Below, piece by piece: positions 36,437 to 44,815 of a DNA stretch of 64,000 nt. The notes beneath the pieces are model-generated. The model worked only from the letters and a program-made list of their open reading frames with translations. It did not search any database and was not told the DNA's origin. The stretch is from Paraburkholderia kirstenboschensis (GTDB taxonomy: Bacteria; Pseudomonadota; Gammaproteobacteria; Burkholderiales; Burkholderiaceae): assembly GCF_904848585.1 (NCBI RefSeq), contig NZ_CAJHCR010000009.1, forward strand, positions 1 to 64,000. Reading direction: 5' to 3'. The position numbers were made by a program, and so were the translations under genes. Each line of letters starts with the position of its first letter. Position 1 is the stretch's first letter.

Positions 36437-36448
36437 TCGGTAGGCGGA

Positions 36449-37126
36449 ATGGAAGAAACAGCATTGAACGGCCTGCTCGGGTATGTCGCCAGCCATCAGC
36501 TCAAAGACGGCGACGCCTTACCGCCCGAAAGAAAGCTGGCTGAAGAGCTCGGCGTCAGTCGAAGAGAACTGCGCTCGGTGCTTGCCTCACTGGAGGCGTC
36601 GGGACGGGTCTGGCGCGGGGTTGGGCGCGGCACCTACCTGGGAGCACGGCCGCTCAAATTCGGTCCCACGCTGCGCGGCTTGCGCGCGGGCACCAGTCCA
36701 GCGGATATTGCCGAAATGAGGCTACTCTTCGAGCCCGCTCTGGCAGAACTCGCCGCGACCAAGGCCAGTTGGGACGATCTGCTCGAACTGGAGAAGTGCG
36801 CGCGTAAAAACGCGGCCGCGAACAGCGACGAGGAGTGGCAGCAATGGGATCACCGATTCCATTTGTTGATTAGCCAGGCAACCCGCAATCCGGCGCTCAT
36901 TGCGCTCATGGAAGTGATCAACGGCATGCGCGTCAAGCCGGAGGTTCGAAAGAAAACTGTCAGCCAGGAGACGCGGCACTATTTCGCCCAACAACATCAG
37001 GCAATCGTCAACGCGATGAAAGCGCGTGATGGAGAAACGGCGGCTCGATGCATGCGCGAGCATCTGTCGAGCGTTCAGTCGCGGGCGTCGAGCAAGATGA
37101 GCGGCGCGGCGGATTCACCGGGTTGA
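36449..37126 (+). CDS. GntR-family regulator, FadR/FCD type
   Basis: A 225-residue regulator with an N-terminal winged helix (YVASHQLKDGDALPPERKLAEELGVSRRELRSVLASLEASG) and a C-terminal FCD domain. The FCD metal-site residues are partly visible: RLLFEPALAELAA, WDHRFHLLISQATRNP and the HQAIVNAMKARD histidine. ATG 36449 gives a normal FadR-type length; a longer in-frame start would add residues with no domain. It is divergent from the gamma-glutamyltransferase operon and is its probable ligand-responsive repressor. Confidence 0.9.
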   Translation: MEETALNGLLGYVASHQLKDGDALPPERKLAEELGVSRRELRSVLASLEASGRVWRGVGRGTYLGARPLKFGPTLRGLRAGTSPADIAEMRLLFEPALAELAATKASWDDLLELEKCARKNAAANSDEEWQQWDHRFHLLISQATRNPALIALMEVINGMRVKPEVRKKTVSQETRHYFAQQHQAIVNAMKARDGETAARCMREHLSSVQSRASSKMSGAADSPG

Positions 37127-37174
37127 AACTGCTTTAGCTGTGTATGGGTTTCATTGGGCTTTCGGTGGACTCGG

Positions 37175-37199
37175 GGCGCGAGCAGGTGTCCGGACAGTC
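37175..37199 (+). repeat. 25-bp dispersed repeat, copy 2
   Basis: The same 25 bases as at 16228-16252. Here they follow a short frame (ATG at 37143) and read REQVSGQS then TAA, copying the C-terminus of the epimerase. The flanking sequence upstream differs. Either a remnant of a lost paralogous gene or the end of a mobile sequence. Confidence 0.75.
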
Positions 37200-37235
37200 A
37201 TAAACGCCTGGGAATCGCCCAGCGATCCGCCTTTG

Positions 37236-38507
37236 CTACTTCACGCTCTCCGGTTTTCCATCAGCGTGTCGCGCAGCATTCGGCCTGTTTGCATAGCGGC
37301 GGCGCCAAGCCTCAATGGTCAGGGCCAAAGCCCCTGAGCCGCCCATAAAGAGCGAGATTGACACGATTACCAGGCCGACGCGGCCGTGGCCCGAGAACAG
37401 GCCGACCAGCAAGCCCGCAAGCGGCTGCGTCAGATTGTTAAGCATGATGATCACGCCGAGAGTCTTGCCGTAGTCCTTTGGTGGAATGATCGCCTGTCGC
37501 ACAGCCCGAATGTAGATGCTGAACATCTTGTCGAAGCCTGCAATCAGCAGAAAGCCGATAACGTAACCCCACGCGGACGGGCTGGCACCTGCAATGATCC
37601 CGCCAGCGCATATCGCCACGAATGACAGCAAGCCCAGTACTCGGCGAGGAATTGCGGTTCTCGCTATCAGCAGCAAAATGACAACGGTTGCGACAGCCCC
37701 GGCGGTCTGCAAAAGGGCATAGAAAGCGTCAGATTTATGGTGCACGCCGGTCACCATCGCCGCTGAAGTCGCCAGCGTAACGCCAATGACGAGGTTTTCC
37801 GCCGCCGCCAGCGCTACAAGCTTCTTCAGTTTCGGCAGACGGGCTACGTGATTTAGCGCGACCTTGATCGGCGCGGACCAGGGCCCCTTAGCAACCTCAG
37901 GCGCTATCAGTTCGAAGTCGCTCGTGCGTTGCCATACGACGGTCGCCCAGTCCGCGGCGAAAAACAGAATCGCTGTTGCCACGACAACGAACTCCCATCG
38001 CCAGCAACCCAGCAGCAACGCGGCTAACATGGGTCCGGCAACCACGCCTATCTGATCGGCGAGTTGCGCGTGCGACAGGACGCGTTCGAACTTTTGATGT
38101 TTGAATACCTGCGGCAGCAACACCTCTCGTGCGACGAGCCCTTGACTCGTGAGAATGCCGCAACACGCTGAAAGTACGACGAGCCAACCAATGCCGGCGA
38201 ATGCCGCGTAGCCGAGAACGCCTGCAATACACGCCAACCCGCGATACAACTGGCTTACCCGCAGAATCCTGACCGGCGATATCCGGTCACACAGGACGCC
38301 GCAAAAGGGAAACACCAGGTATCTCGGGAGTGCCTCGATGAAAAATGCGATGCCGGACCACGACGTGTCATGTGTGGTCTGATAGACGACCAGGGGCACC
38401 AGAAAGAGCAGGATCTGGTCCGCTAGTCTCGACAGAAACAAAGAGGCAAAGAAGGCATGTTGATTGGTGCGCACTGGACGATTTCCGTTTCGCTGACGCC
38501 GTAGCAA
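37236..38507 (-). CDS. MFS exporter (EntS/MFS_3-like)
   Basis: A protein of about 412-423 residues with 10-12 hydrophobic segments. It starts FFASLFLSRLADQILLFLVPLVVYQ and has PRYLVFPFCGVLCDRISPVRILR, the pattern of MFS_3/EntS-type exporters. The start is uncertain: a GTG 11 codons inside the frame (VRTNQHAFF), with GGAAAT upstream, fits the family better. Its codon use looks less GC-biased than its neighbours. It is separated by about 160 bp from the serine hydrolase gene. The exported compound is unknown. Confidence 0.8.
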   Translation of the reverse strand: MLRRQRNGNRPVRTNQHAFFASLFLSRLADQILLFLVPLVVYQTTHDTSWSGIAFFIEALPRYLVFPFCGVLCDRISPVRILRVSQLYRGLACIAGVLGYAAFAGIGWLVVLSACCGILTSQGLVAREVLLPQVFKHQKFERVLSHAQLADQIGVVAGPMLAALLLGCWRWEFVVVATAILFFAADWATVVWQRTSDFELIAPEVAKGPWSAPIKVALNHVARLPKLKKLVALAAAENLVIGVTLATSAAMVTGVHHKSDAFYALLQTAGAVATVVILLLIARTAIPRRVLGLLSFVAICAGGIIAGASPSAWGYVIGFLLIAGFDKMFSIYIRAVRQAIIPPKDYGKTLGVIIMLNNLTQPLAGLLVGLFSGHGRVGLVIVSISLFMGGSGALALTIEAWRRRYANRPNAARHADGKPESVK

Positions 38508-38667
38508 ATTGAAGGCGGATACGTCACCGCCGTTTTATTTGTGCGGACCACGACCAGGCCTGTTGTCGGGCGCGATCGTGTTCTCAGAGCGAGATTGTCC
38601 ACGATCCGGCTGTTTCGGCCGAGCGAATTATTAATGTGAATCTGTCCCGTGCGCACCAGATTGCCCG

Positions 38668-39720
38668 TCACCGCAACTGTGCGACCGCGTCGAACACGCG
38701 TCCAAAGAATTCGTCCGCATGCTCAGGATTGAGCCAGCGCACGATAACGGCGAGCCGCCGGGTCGGCTCGATCCACATGAACGAGCTACCCGCGCCGACG
38801 CCAAAGTAGCTGGATGCCGGCACGCTCGGGAACATCTTCTGCCCGGTATTGAGCCAGACGAGATAGCCGTAGAACGGCGCGATCGGGCAAGGCGTTTGCA
38901 TACGCGCGATCCATTCCTTCGACAGCACACGGCGTCCCGATACGGTACCTTCGTCGAGGAGCATCTGCGCGATCTTCAACTGATCGTTCGCGCTGATCGA
39001 CATGCCGCCGCCCCAGTGTGTGCCGCCCGGCACCGACTGCACGCGGCGTCCGCCGACCTCCACCCACGCGTGGTCGTAGCCAACCCAATCCCAGGCGTCG
39101 CTTGCTCCGGAAGGCCGCGCAATCGCCTCGCGGAACACTTCCGGCAGCGGCTCGCCGAACAGATGCAGCAGCGCAAGCGAGAGCTGGTTGATGCGCACGT
39201 CGTTGTACTCCCAATACGTGCCCGGCTGCTGTAGCGGACGCAGATCGCCCTTCTTGCCGTTCGGCGGCTCACCGAACGTGACCGCGCGATAGTGATCCGC
39301 CTGATCGGGCAATCCAAAGCATGTGCCCTGCCATTCGCTCGTCTGTTGCAGCAGTTGCGTCCACGTTATGTTCGCGTTGTGATCGTCGTCGAAGCCGATG
39401 CCGGGCACGCTCACGCGCACGGGTTCGTCGAGATCGGACAGCAGGCCGCGGTCGTGGGCCACGCCCGCGAGCAGCGCGAGATAGGTCTTTGCAATGCTGA
39501 ACGTGAGGTCGGCGCGGTCCGGCTCGCCCCACGTCGCGAGCTTGCGTCCGTCGAGCGCAATCGCGCCCGATACCGGACCCCGGTCATGCACTGGCCCGAG
39601 CAGCCGGTTCCACGGCGCCGGGTCTTTCACATGCACGCCCCAGTTGGCATCGACCTGGCGATCCCACGTCGATTCATGGTCGATGGAAAACTGGATGGCC
39701 TGCTGCAATGCTTCGTTCAT
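38668..39720 (-). CDS. Serine hydrolase of the beta-lactamase/class C family
   Basis: A 350-residue beta-lactamase-fold hydrolase. The nucleophile motif S-x-x-K is in TFSIAKTYLAL (about residue 75) and the Y-x-N motif is in YWEYNDVRIN. A late GVGAGSSFMWIEP stands near the third motif. No signal peptide is seen, so it is probably cytoplasmic, unlike resistance enzymes. AGGAAA precedes the ATG. It lies 73 bp after the MHS carrier gene. An esterase, amidase or D-peptidase role beside an M20 peptidase and carrier is plausible. Confidence 0.88.
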   Translation of the reverse strand: MNEALQQAIQFSIDHESTWDRQVDANWGVHVKDPAPWNRLLGPVHDRGPVSGAIALDGRKLATWGEPDRADLTFSIAKTYLALLAGVAHDRGLLSDLDEPVRVSVPGIGFDDDHNANITWTQLLQQTSEWQGTCFGLPDQADHYRAVTFGEPPNGKKGDLRPLQQPGTYWEYNDVRINQLSLALLHLFGEPLPEVFREAIARPSGASDAWDWVGYDHAWVEVGGRRVQSVPGGTHWGGGMSISANDQLKIAQMLLDEGTVSGRRVLSKEWIARMQTPCPIAPFYGYLVWLNTGQKMFPSVPASSYFGVGAGSSFMWIEPTRRLAVIVRWLNPEHADEFFGRVFDAVAQLR

Positions 39721-39793
39721 GCGTATTTCCTGTGAGTTCTCTGAAAAGGCGTTGCGCTTGCGGCGGCGATGACCGGCGATGAACTCCGCCTCG

Positions 39794-41083
39794 TCACCGC
39801 ACATGCAGACGGCGCCGCGCCCATATCAGCGTGAAGAGACTGATTACAGCGGCGATCATCAGATAAAAACCGGGCGCCAGATTGTTATGTGTGAAGGCGA
39901 TCAGCGCCGCCACCACGACCGGCGTGAAGCCGCCGAAAATCGTCGTGCCGATGTTGTATGCGAAGGCCATGCCGGTTGTGCGCGTTTCAACCGGAAAGAG
40001 GTCCGCCATCAACGCGGGAATCGGCGCGAAGTACGTCGCTTTGAGAAGCGCGACCCAGATCACGCAGGCAAGCAGCATGGGCAGCGACGGATAGGCGTTC
40101 ATCAACATGAAGGCCGGATACACGGTGACGAGAAACAGCACGCCGACCGGCAGCATGATGCGTATGCGCCCCAACTTGTCCGACAGATGTCCCACCACCG
40201 GCACGAGCGCCATCACGATAAAGCCCGCCACGAGCGTCGCAATGAATCCCGACGACGGCGAGAGCTTGAGCTGATGCGTCGCGTACGTCGGCATATAAAG
40301 CAGCATGTAATTCGCGGTCGTGGTGAGCACGAGCGAACCGATCGAAACGAGCACCAGTTCCTTCTGTGTCGCAAGCACCGCTCGCACCGGCGACGCGAGC
40401 TTTTCGGCGCGAGCGAACTCCGGTGTCTCGTCCATGCGCCGGCGAATGTAAAGGCCGATGGGGCCGATCAGCATGCCGAACAGGAACGGGATACGCCAGC
40501 CCCACCCTTCGAGTTGCGGCGGCGTCAGCAGACCGGTCAGCAAGGCGCCGAACAGCGAGGCGAGCAAGGTGCTCGCGCCTTGGCTCGAGAACTGCCAGCT
40601 CGACATGAAGCCGCTGCGCGCCGGCGCATGCTCGACGAGAAACGCCGTCGAACTGCCGAATTCACCTCCAGCGGAAAAACCTTGCAGCAGACGCGACAGG
40701 AAGATCAGGATCGGCGCGGCGATGCCGATCGTCGCATACGGCGGCATGACGGCGACGAGTCCTGTACCGAGCGTCATCAACCCAATCGAAAGCGTGAGCG
40801 AGGCCTTCCTGCCATGCCGGTCGCTATATGAACCGAGAACCAGCGCACCAACCGGACGCGCGAGATACGACAGCGCGAACGTGCCGAGCGTAAGTAGCAG
40901 CGAAACGGTGCGGTCGTGCGTCGGAAAGAACAGCCGCGACAGCGTGGAGGCAAAGTAGCCGTATACGACGAGGTCGTAGAACTCGAGCGCGTTGCCTATC
41001 GATGTCGCCACGATCAGGCGCGCGATGTTGTGCGACCGCGCGGCGTCGAGCGGTTCCTGGATGGCGACGGTGTCAGTGCTCAT
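39794..41083 (-). CDS. MFS transporter, metabolite:H+ symporter (MHS) family
   Basis: A 429-residue MHS-type carrier. It has SIGNALEFYDLVVYGYFAS in helix 1, GSYSDRHGRKASLTLSIGLM, and the family marker RLLQGFSAGGEFGSSTAFLVEHAP, as in citrate, proline/betaine and dicarboxylate symporters. ATG 41083 overlaps the M20 peptidase gene by 11 bp, so the carrier and peptidase are co-translated. It probably imports the peptide or N-acyl amino acid that the peptidase cuts. Confidence 0.92.
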   Translation of the reverse strand: MSTDTVAIQEPLDAARSHNIARLIVATSIGNALEFYDLVVYGYFASTLSRLFFPTHDRTVSLLLTLGTFALSYLARPVGALVLGSYSDRHGRKASLTLSIGLMTLGTGLVAVMPPYATIGIAAPILIFLSRLLQGFSAGGEFGSSTAFLVEHAPARSGFMSSWQFSSQGASTLLASLFGALLTGLLTPPQLEGWGWRIPFLFGMLIGPIGLYIRRRMDETPEFARAEKLASPVRAVLATQKELVLVSIGSLVLTTTANYMLLYMPTYATHQLKLSPSSGFIATLVAGFIVMALVPVVGHLSDKLGRIRIMLPVGVLFLVTVYPAFMLMNAYPSLPMLLACVIWVALLKATYFAPIPALMADLFPVETRTTGMAFAYNIGTTIFGGFTPVVVAALIAFTHNNLAPGFYLMIAAVISLFTLIWARRRLHVR

Positions 41084-42521
41084 TGCGCAGTCCTCGATAT
41101 AGTTGACGGGGCAGATTGGCGGCCGGATTCGCGTCGGATGCGTCGCCCTCGCGCGCACCGAGATCCCAGAAGAGGCCCGCCATGATGCGCAGACCTTCCT
41201 CGACGACCGGCGCGAGCAGATGCTCGTCCGGCGCGTGCTGCGAACAGCCGGGATACGAATGCGGCACCCACAGCGTGGGCATGCCGAGCACGTCGGCGAA
41301 CACATCGTTCGGCAGCGTTCCACCGAGGTTCGGCAGCAGCACCGGCTGCGCGCCGGTAGTCTGCGTAAGCGAGCGCAGCGCCCACCGCACCCAAGGATTT
41401 TGCGGATCGACGCGCGTTGCGGGCGCGCCGCGTTCGACGTTCACCTCGACCGTGCGGAAACCGTGCGCGTCGAGATGGCGGCGCACGATGCCGGCGATAT
41501 CGGTCCAGTCGGTGCCCACCACGAAGCGCAGCTGCATATGCGCAAACGCGGACGGCGGAATGGCATTCACGGGCTTTTCGGGGTTGCCGGTGCGAAACGC
41601 GAGCACCTCCAGATTGTTCCAGCCGAACACGCGCTCGGCGGGCGTCAGGCCCGGCTCGCCGTAGTCGGTATCGACTTCAGGCTCGCCGGGGTTGCCGCCC
41701 ACGGTGATGTCGGCCAGCGCGCGGCGCACCGCATCCGGCACTGGCGGCGGACGAAGCCCTTCGATCGCGATACGGCCGTTGGCATCGACCATCGACGCGA
41801 TCGCGTTGGCGAGCACGATGCCCGGATTGCGCAGCAAGCCGCCCCAGTTGCCCGAGTGATGCGCGCCGTCGCGCAGCGTCACGTCGAGCCGGAAATTGAT
41901 TACGCCCCGCGAGCCGAGAAAGAGCGTCGGGCGGTTGGCGGCGAGGCGCGGCCCGTCGGAGGCGATCAGGACATCGGCGGCAAGTTCGTCGCGCAACCTG
42001 GTGCATAGCGCGTGCAAACCAGGCGACCCGACCTCCTCGCCGGTTTCGAACAACAGCTTCAGATTGAAGCCGAGCTTGCCAGCGCGGGCGTCCATCACGG
42101 CTTTCAGCGCGGCCAGGTTGATGCTGTGCTGGCCTTTGTTGTCGGCAGTGCCGCGACCGTACCAGCGCTCGCCGTCAACGCTCACCTGCCACGGCGAGCG
42201 GCCGCCGGCCCATTGCGCGTCGTAGCCGCGCACCACGTCGCCGTGGCCGTAGCTGAGCACGGTCGGCAGATCGTCGCCTTCATGACGATGGGCGATCAGA
42301 AACGGGCCCGCGCCTTCGTGCGGATTCTCCGCGATGCGGCACACGAAGCCCCATGCTTCGAGGCGCGGCATCAGTTCGTCGGTGAGATAGGCGCGCAGAA
42401 GCGCGTCGCGCTCCGGCTCCTGACTTTCCGTACGCAGCGCGACGCGGCGTTGCAGGTCGGCGAGAAACTGGCCGGACCGGTAACCTTCGGTGGCTAGCTC
42501 AATGGCGGTGTGTCGGGTCAA
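41073..42521 (-). CDS. M20-family metallopeptidase (dipeptidase-like)
   Basis: A 482-residue zinc peptidase. The metal-binding motifs are complete: LSYGHGDVV (first His and Asp), GRGTADNKGQ (bridging Asp), ETGEEVGSPG (catalytic Glu and ligand Glu), SDGPRL and a C-terminal SYPGCSQHAPDE. The dimerisation domain lies between about 210 and 360. No signal peptide. It is the first gene of the operon and is divergent from a LysR gene. M20 members cut dipeptides, N-acyl amino acids or carbamoyl amino acids; the exact substrate is open. Confidence 0.93.
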   Translation of the reverse strand: MTRHTAIELATEGYRSGQFLADLQRRVALRTESQEPERDALLRAYLTDELMPRLEAWGFVCRIAENPHEGAGPFLIAHRHEGDDLPTVLSYGHGDVVRGYDAQWAGGRSPWQVSVDGERWYGRGTADNKGQHSINLAALKAVMDARAGKLGFNLKLLFETGEEVGSPGLHALCTRLRDELAADVLIASDGPRLAANRPTLFLGSRGVINFRLDVTLRDGAHHSGNWGGLLRNPGIVLANAIASMVDANGRIAIEGLRPPPVPDAVRRALADITVGGNPGEPEVDTDYGEPGLTPAERVFGWNNLEVLAFRTGNPEKPVNAIPPSAFAHMQLRFVVGTDWTDIAGIVRRHLDAHGFRTVEVNVERGAPATRVDPQNPWVRWALRSLTQTTGAQPVLLPNLGGTLPNDVFADVLGMPTLWVPHSYPGCSQHAPDEHLLAPVVEEGLRIMAGLFWDLGAREGDASDANPAANLPRQLYRGLRNEH

Positions 42522-42620
42522 CTCGGTCTCCGTCGGGTGCGCTGGAAACTGCGTCGCGCCGCCGCGTCAGAGTGCGCGGCGCATGCGGGCAGCGGGTCAA
42601 CACCCATGCTGTGGTGGCCG

Positions 42621-42643
42621 ATATTTCTGCACAATTACAATAT
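42621..42643. promoter_or_regulatory. Candidate LysR box
   Basis: ATATT-N13-AATAT is an AT-rich interrupted inverted repeat in the gap between the M20 peptidase gene and the LysR gene, as expected of a LysR-type site. Assignment rests on position and symmetry. Confidence 0.4.
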
Positions 42644-42652
42644 TTCTCACTC

Positions 42653-42675
42653 ACCTTTGCCGGAACGGCAAAGGT
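42653..42675. promoter_or_regulatory. Stable hairpin upstream of lysR start
   Basis: ACCTTTGCCG and CGGCAAAGGT are exact complements around a GAA triloop, a 10-bp stem ending 24 bp before the LysR ATG. No T-run follows, so it is not an ordinary terminator for that gene. It may act in the leader or as a DNA operator. Confidence 0.45.
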
Positions 42676-42699
42676 CGCCACCGGGACTCAACGCATCCA

Positions 42700-43623
42700 A
42701 TGGACCAGACAGCCTTGCGCTATTTCCTCGAAGTCGCGCGCAGTGGATCGCTCAGCAAGGCGTCCGAGCGGCTTTTCGTCGCCGTTTCGGCTCTGAGCCG
42801 GCAGATCGCGAGGCTCGAGGGGCAACTCGGAACGCCGCTCTTCGAGCGCCGTCCGCGCGGCATGGTACTGACCGATGCCGGTCGGCTACTCGCCAACCAT
42901 GCGCGCCGCAGTCAGCTGGAGGACGAGCGCGTCACCGACGAGATCCGCGGTCTTTCGGCCGGCGAACGCGCGACGATCCGCATCGCGAGTTCGGAGGGCG
43001 TTGCACCGGACTTCCTGCCGCTCGTGTTCGCGCAGTTCCTGAAGACGCATCCCGGAGCGCATTTCCAGCTCGACGTCTCCGCGCCGTCGATAGCGACGCA
43101 GCGCGTGCGGGAAGGCACGCACGACGTGGCGGTATGCTTCAACATGGCGCCGGAGCGGGACGTGCAAGTGCATTACGCACAGCGTGCGCCGGTGTACGCG
43201 CTGATGCGGCAGAGTCATCCGCTCGCTGTGCGCGCAAGCGTCTCTCTGGCGGACCTGCTGCCCTGGCCGCTCGCCATGCCGAGCCAGACCCTGACGATAC
43301 GGCGACTGTTCGATATCGCATGTAGTCTGGAAGGGCTGATCTTCGAGCCGGTAGTCGCCAGCAACTATCACGTGGCGTTGCAAAACTTCGTGCGCTACAC
43401 CGACGCCATAACGTTGACTGGTTATCTGACGGTGCACAGCCGCCTCGTGTCCGACTCCCTTGCGATGGTGCCGATTTCAAACCCCGAACTGCACCAGCGA
43501 ACGCTGCAAATCCAGACGATGGCAGGCCGCACGCTTCCGCAGGCCGTGACCGCGTTCATCGCACTGCTGATGGAAGCGATCGAGTCGCCGGAGCATGTCG
43601 ACGTGGGAGTCAGCCGAGGTTAG
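42700..43623 (+). CDS. LysR-family regulator
   Basis: A 307-residue LysR-type regulator with an N-terminal winged helix (LRYFLEVARSGSLSKASERLFVAVSALSRQIARLE) and an effector domain (ATIRIASSEGVAPDFLPLVFAQF). ATG 42700 gives the standard N-terminus (MDQTALRYFLEVAR); upstream frame lacks resemblance. It is divergent from the M20/MHS operon with a 178-bp gap, and is its probable regulator. Confidence 0.92.
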   Translation: MDQTALRYFLEVARSGSLSKASERLFVAVSALSRQIARLEGQLGTPLFERRPRGMVLTDAGRLLANHARRSQLEDERVTDEIRGLSAGERATIRIASSEGVAPDFLPLVFAQFLKTHPGAHFQLDVSAPSIATQRVREGTHDVAVCFNMAPERDVQVHYAQRAPVYALMRQSHPLAVRASVSLADLLPWPLAMPSQTLTIRRLFDIACSLEGLIFEPVVASNYHVALQNFVRYTDAITLTGYLTVHSRLVSDSLAMVPISNPELHQRTLQIQTMAGRTLPQAVTAFIALLMEAIESPEHVDVGVSRG

Positions 43624-43662
43624 CGAGGCGCGAAAGCTATGTGCGCTGTTGAGCGTGCCGCA

Positions 43663-44811
43663 CTATGCGTGCACGATACCCGTGAGCGGTCTCGTCGCGG
43701 CGGTTTGACCGAACAGCGCGCGAGCCGTGCGCTGAGGATCGAGGCCGAGGCCTTCGCTCGCGACGCCGGCAATCAGCGAGTCGAGGGATGTAGTCGGTTT
43801 GAGGTCGCGCGCTTCGTAAAGGTCGCGAGGCGCGAGACCGGGCCAATCCGCGATGACCCGTCCGCCCGCGACCGCGCCGCCCAATACCATCGCCACCGAG
43901 CCCGTGCCGTGATCGGTGCCGCCTGTGCCGTTCGCGGCCGCGGTTCTGCCGAACTCGGTCGCCACGAGTACCGTGGTTTTGCGCCAGGCCGGGCCCATGT
44001 TGTCACGCAGCGCCGCGAGCATCGTGTCGAGCGCTTTCAGCTGATTGGCAAGGCGCGCGTTCTGCGCACTGTGCGTGTCCCAGCCGCCGGTTTCGATCAT
44101 CGCGATACGCGGGCCGTCATCTCGCGACAGAAAACTGGCGGCCAGTTTGCCGAGGCTCGCGGGGTCCTGACGCGCGCCGGCGTCGCCTGCGAGGCCGCGC
44201 GCCGTCATTGCCGACTCCCACAGCGGGCGCAACTGCGCGTCCTGATCGTATAGCTGAGAGACGCGCATGAGCAGATCGTCCGGCGCTTGCGGCAATGCCG
44301 ACGGCGCGTAAGAAGTCACCTCGGCCTTGCCGCGCAGCGCCATGGGCACCGTCGGCGCGAACGCAATCGCGCTTTCGCGTGCCGCGGGCAATTGCGCGAC
44401 GAGCCGGTTCAGCCAGCCGTCCTTAGCCTGATATGGCGAGGCGCCGCCCGTCTCAAGCACGTTTTGTCCGTCGAAATGCGAACGGTCGCGATACGGCGAT
44501 GCCACCGCGTGCACGAACAGCGCCTGACGGTCCGCGTACATAGCGCCGATTTGCACGAGTGCGGGATGCAGCGCGAAGGTGCCGTCCAGATGGCGCGCGC
44601 TCGACGCATCGATCGCAAGCGCGCCGCGCAACGTTGCATAGGCGGGCTCCGCGTATGGCACGACGATGTTCAGGCCATCGGCGGCGCCACGCTGAATCAC
44701 GAACACGAAACGCCGATCCGTGACGACGCGCGCGAAAGCGATATGCGGCGATACGAGAATCGCACCCGCCCCGGCAGCAGCAACTTGCAGAAATTGACGG
44801 CGTGAATACAT
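43663..44811 (-). CDS. DUF1501 Tat-exported protein
   Basis: A 382-residue DUF1501 protein. The N-terminus MYSRRQFLQVAAAGAGAILVSPHIAFA is a twin-arginine signal (S-R-R-x-F-L-x), so it is exported folded. The body has FVIQRGAADGLNIVVPY, ALHPALVQIGAMYADRQALFVHAVASPYRDRSHFDGQNVLETG and GGWDTHSAQN, motifs shared with the alkaline-phosphatase/sulfatase-like superfamily to which DUF1501 is related. It lies 4 bp after the DUF1800 gene, its usual partner. The biochemical function of the pair is not established. Confidence 0.92.
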   Translation of the reverse strand: MYSRRQFLQVAAAGAGAILVSPHIAFARVVTDRRFVFVIQRGAADGLNIVVPYAEPAYATLRGALAIDASSARHLDGTFALHPALVQIGAMYADRQALFVHAVASPYRDRSHFDGQNVLETGGASPYQAKDGWLNRLVAQLPAARESAIAFAPTVPMALRGKAEVTSYAPSALPQAPDDLLMRVSQLYDQDAQLRPLWESAMTARGLAGDAGARQDPASLGKLAASFLSRDDGPRIAMIETGGWDTHSAQNARLANQLKALDTMLAALRDNMGPAWRKTTVLVATEFGRTAAANGTGGTDHGTGSVAMVLGGAVAGGRVIADWPGLAPRDLYEARDLKPTTSLDSLIAGVASEGLGLDPQRTARALFGQTAATRPLTGIVHA

Positions 44812-44815
44812 GGCG

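Noticed and set aside
38668-39720. Class C beta-lactamase resistance gene
   Set aside because: No signal peptide, and the operon has a peptidase and metabolite carriers. The fold is shared with many non-resistance hydrolases.
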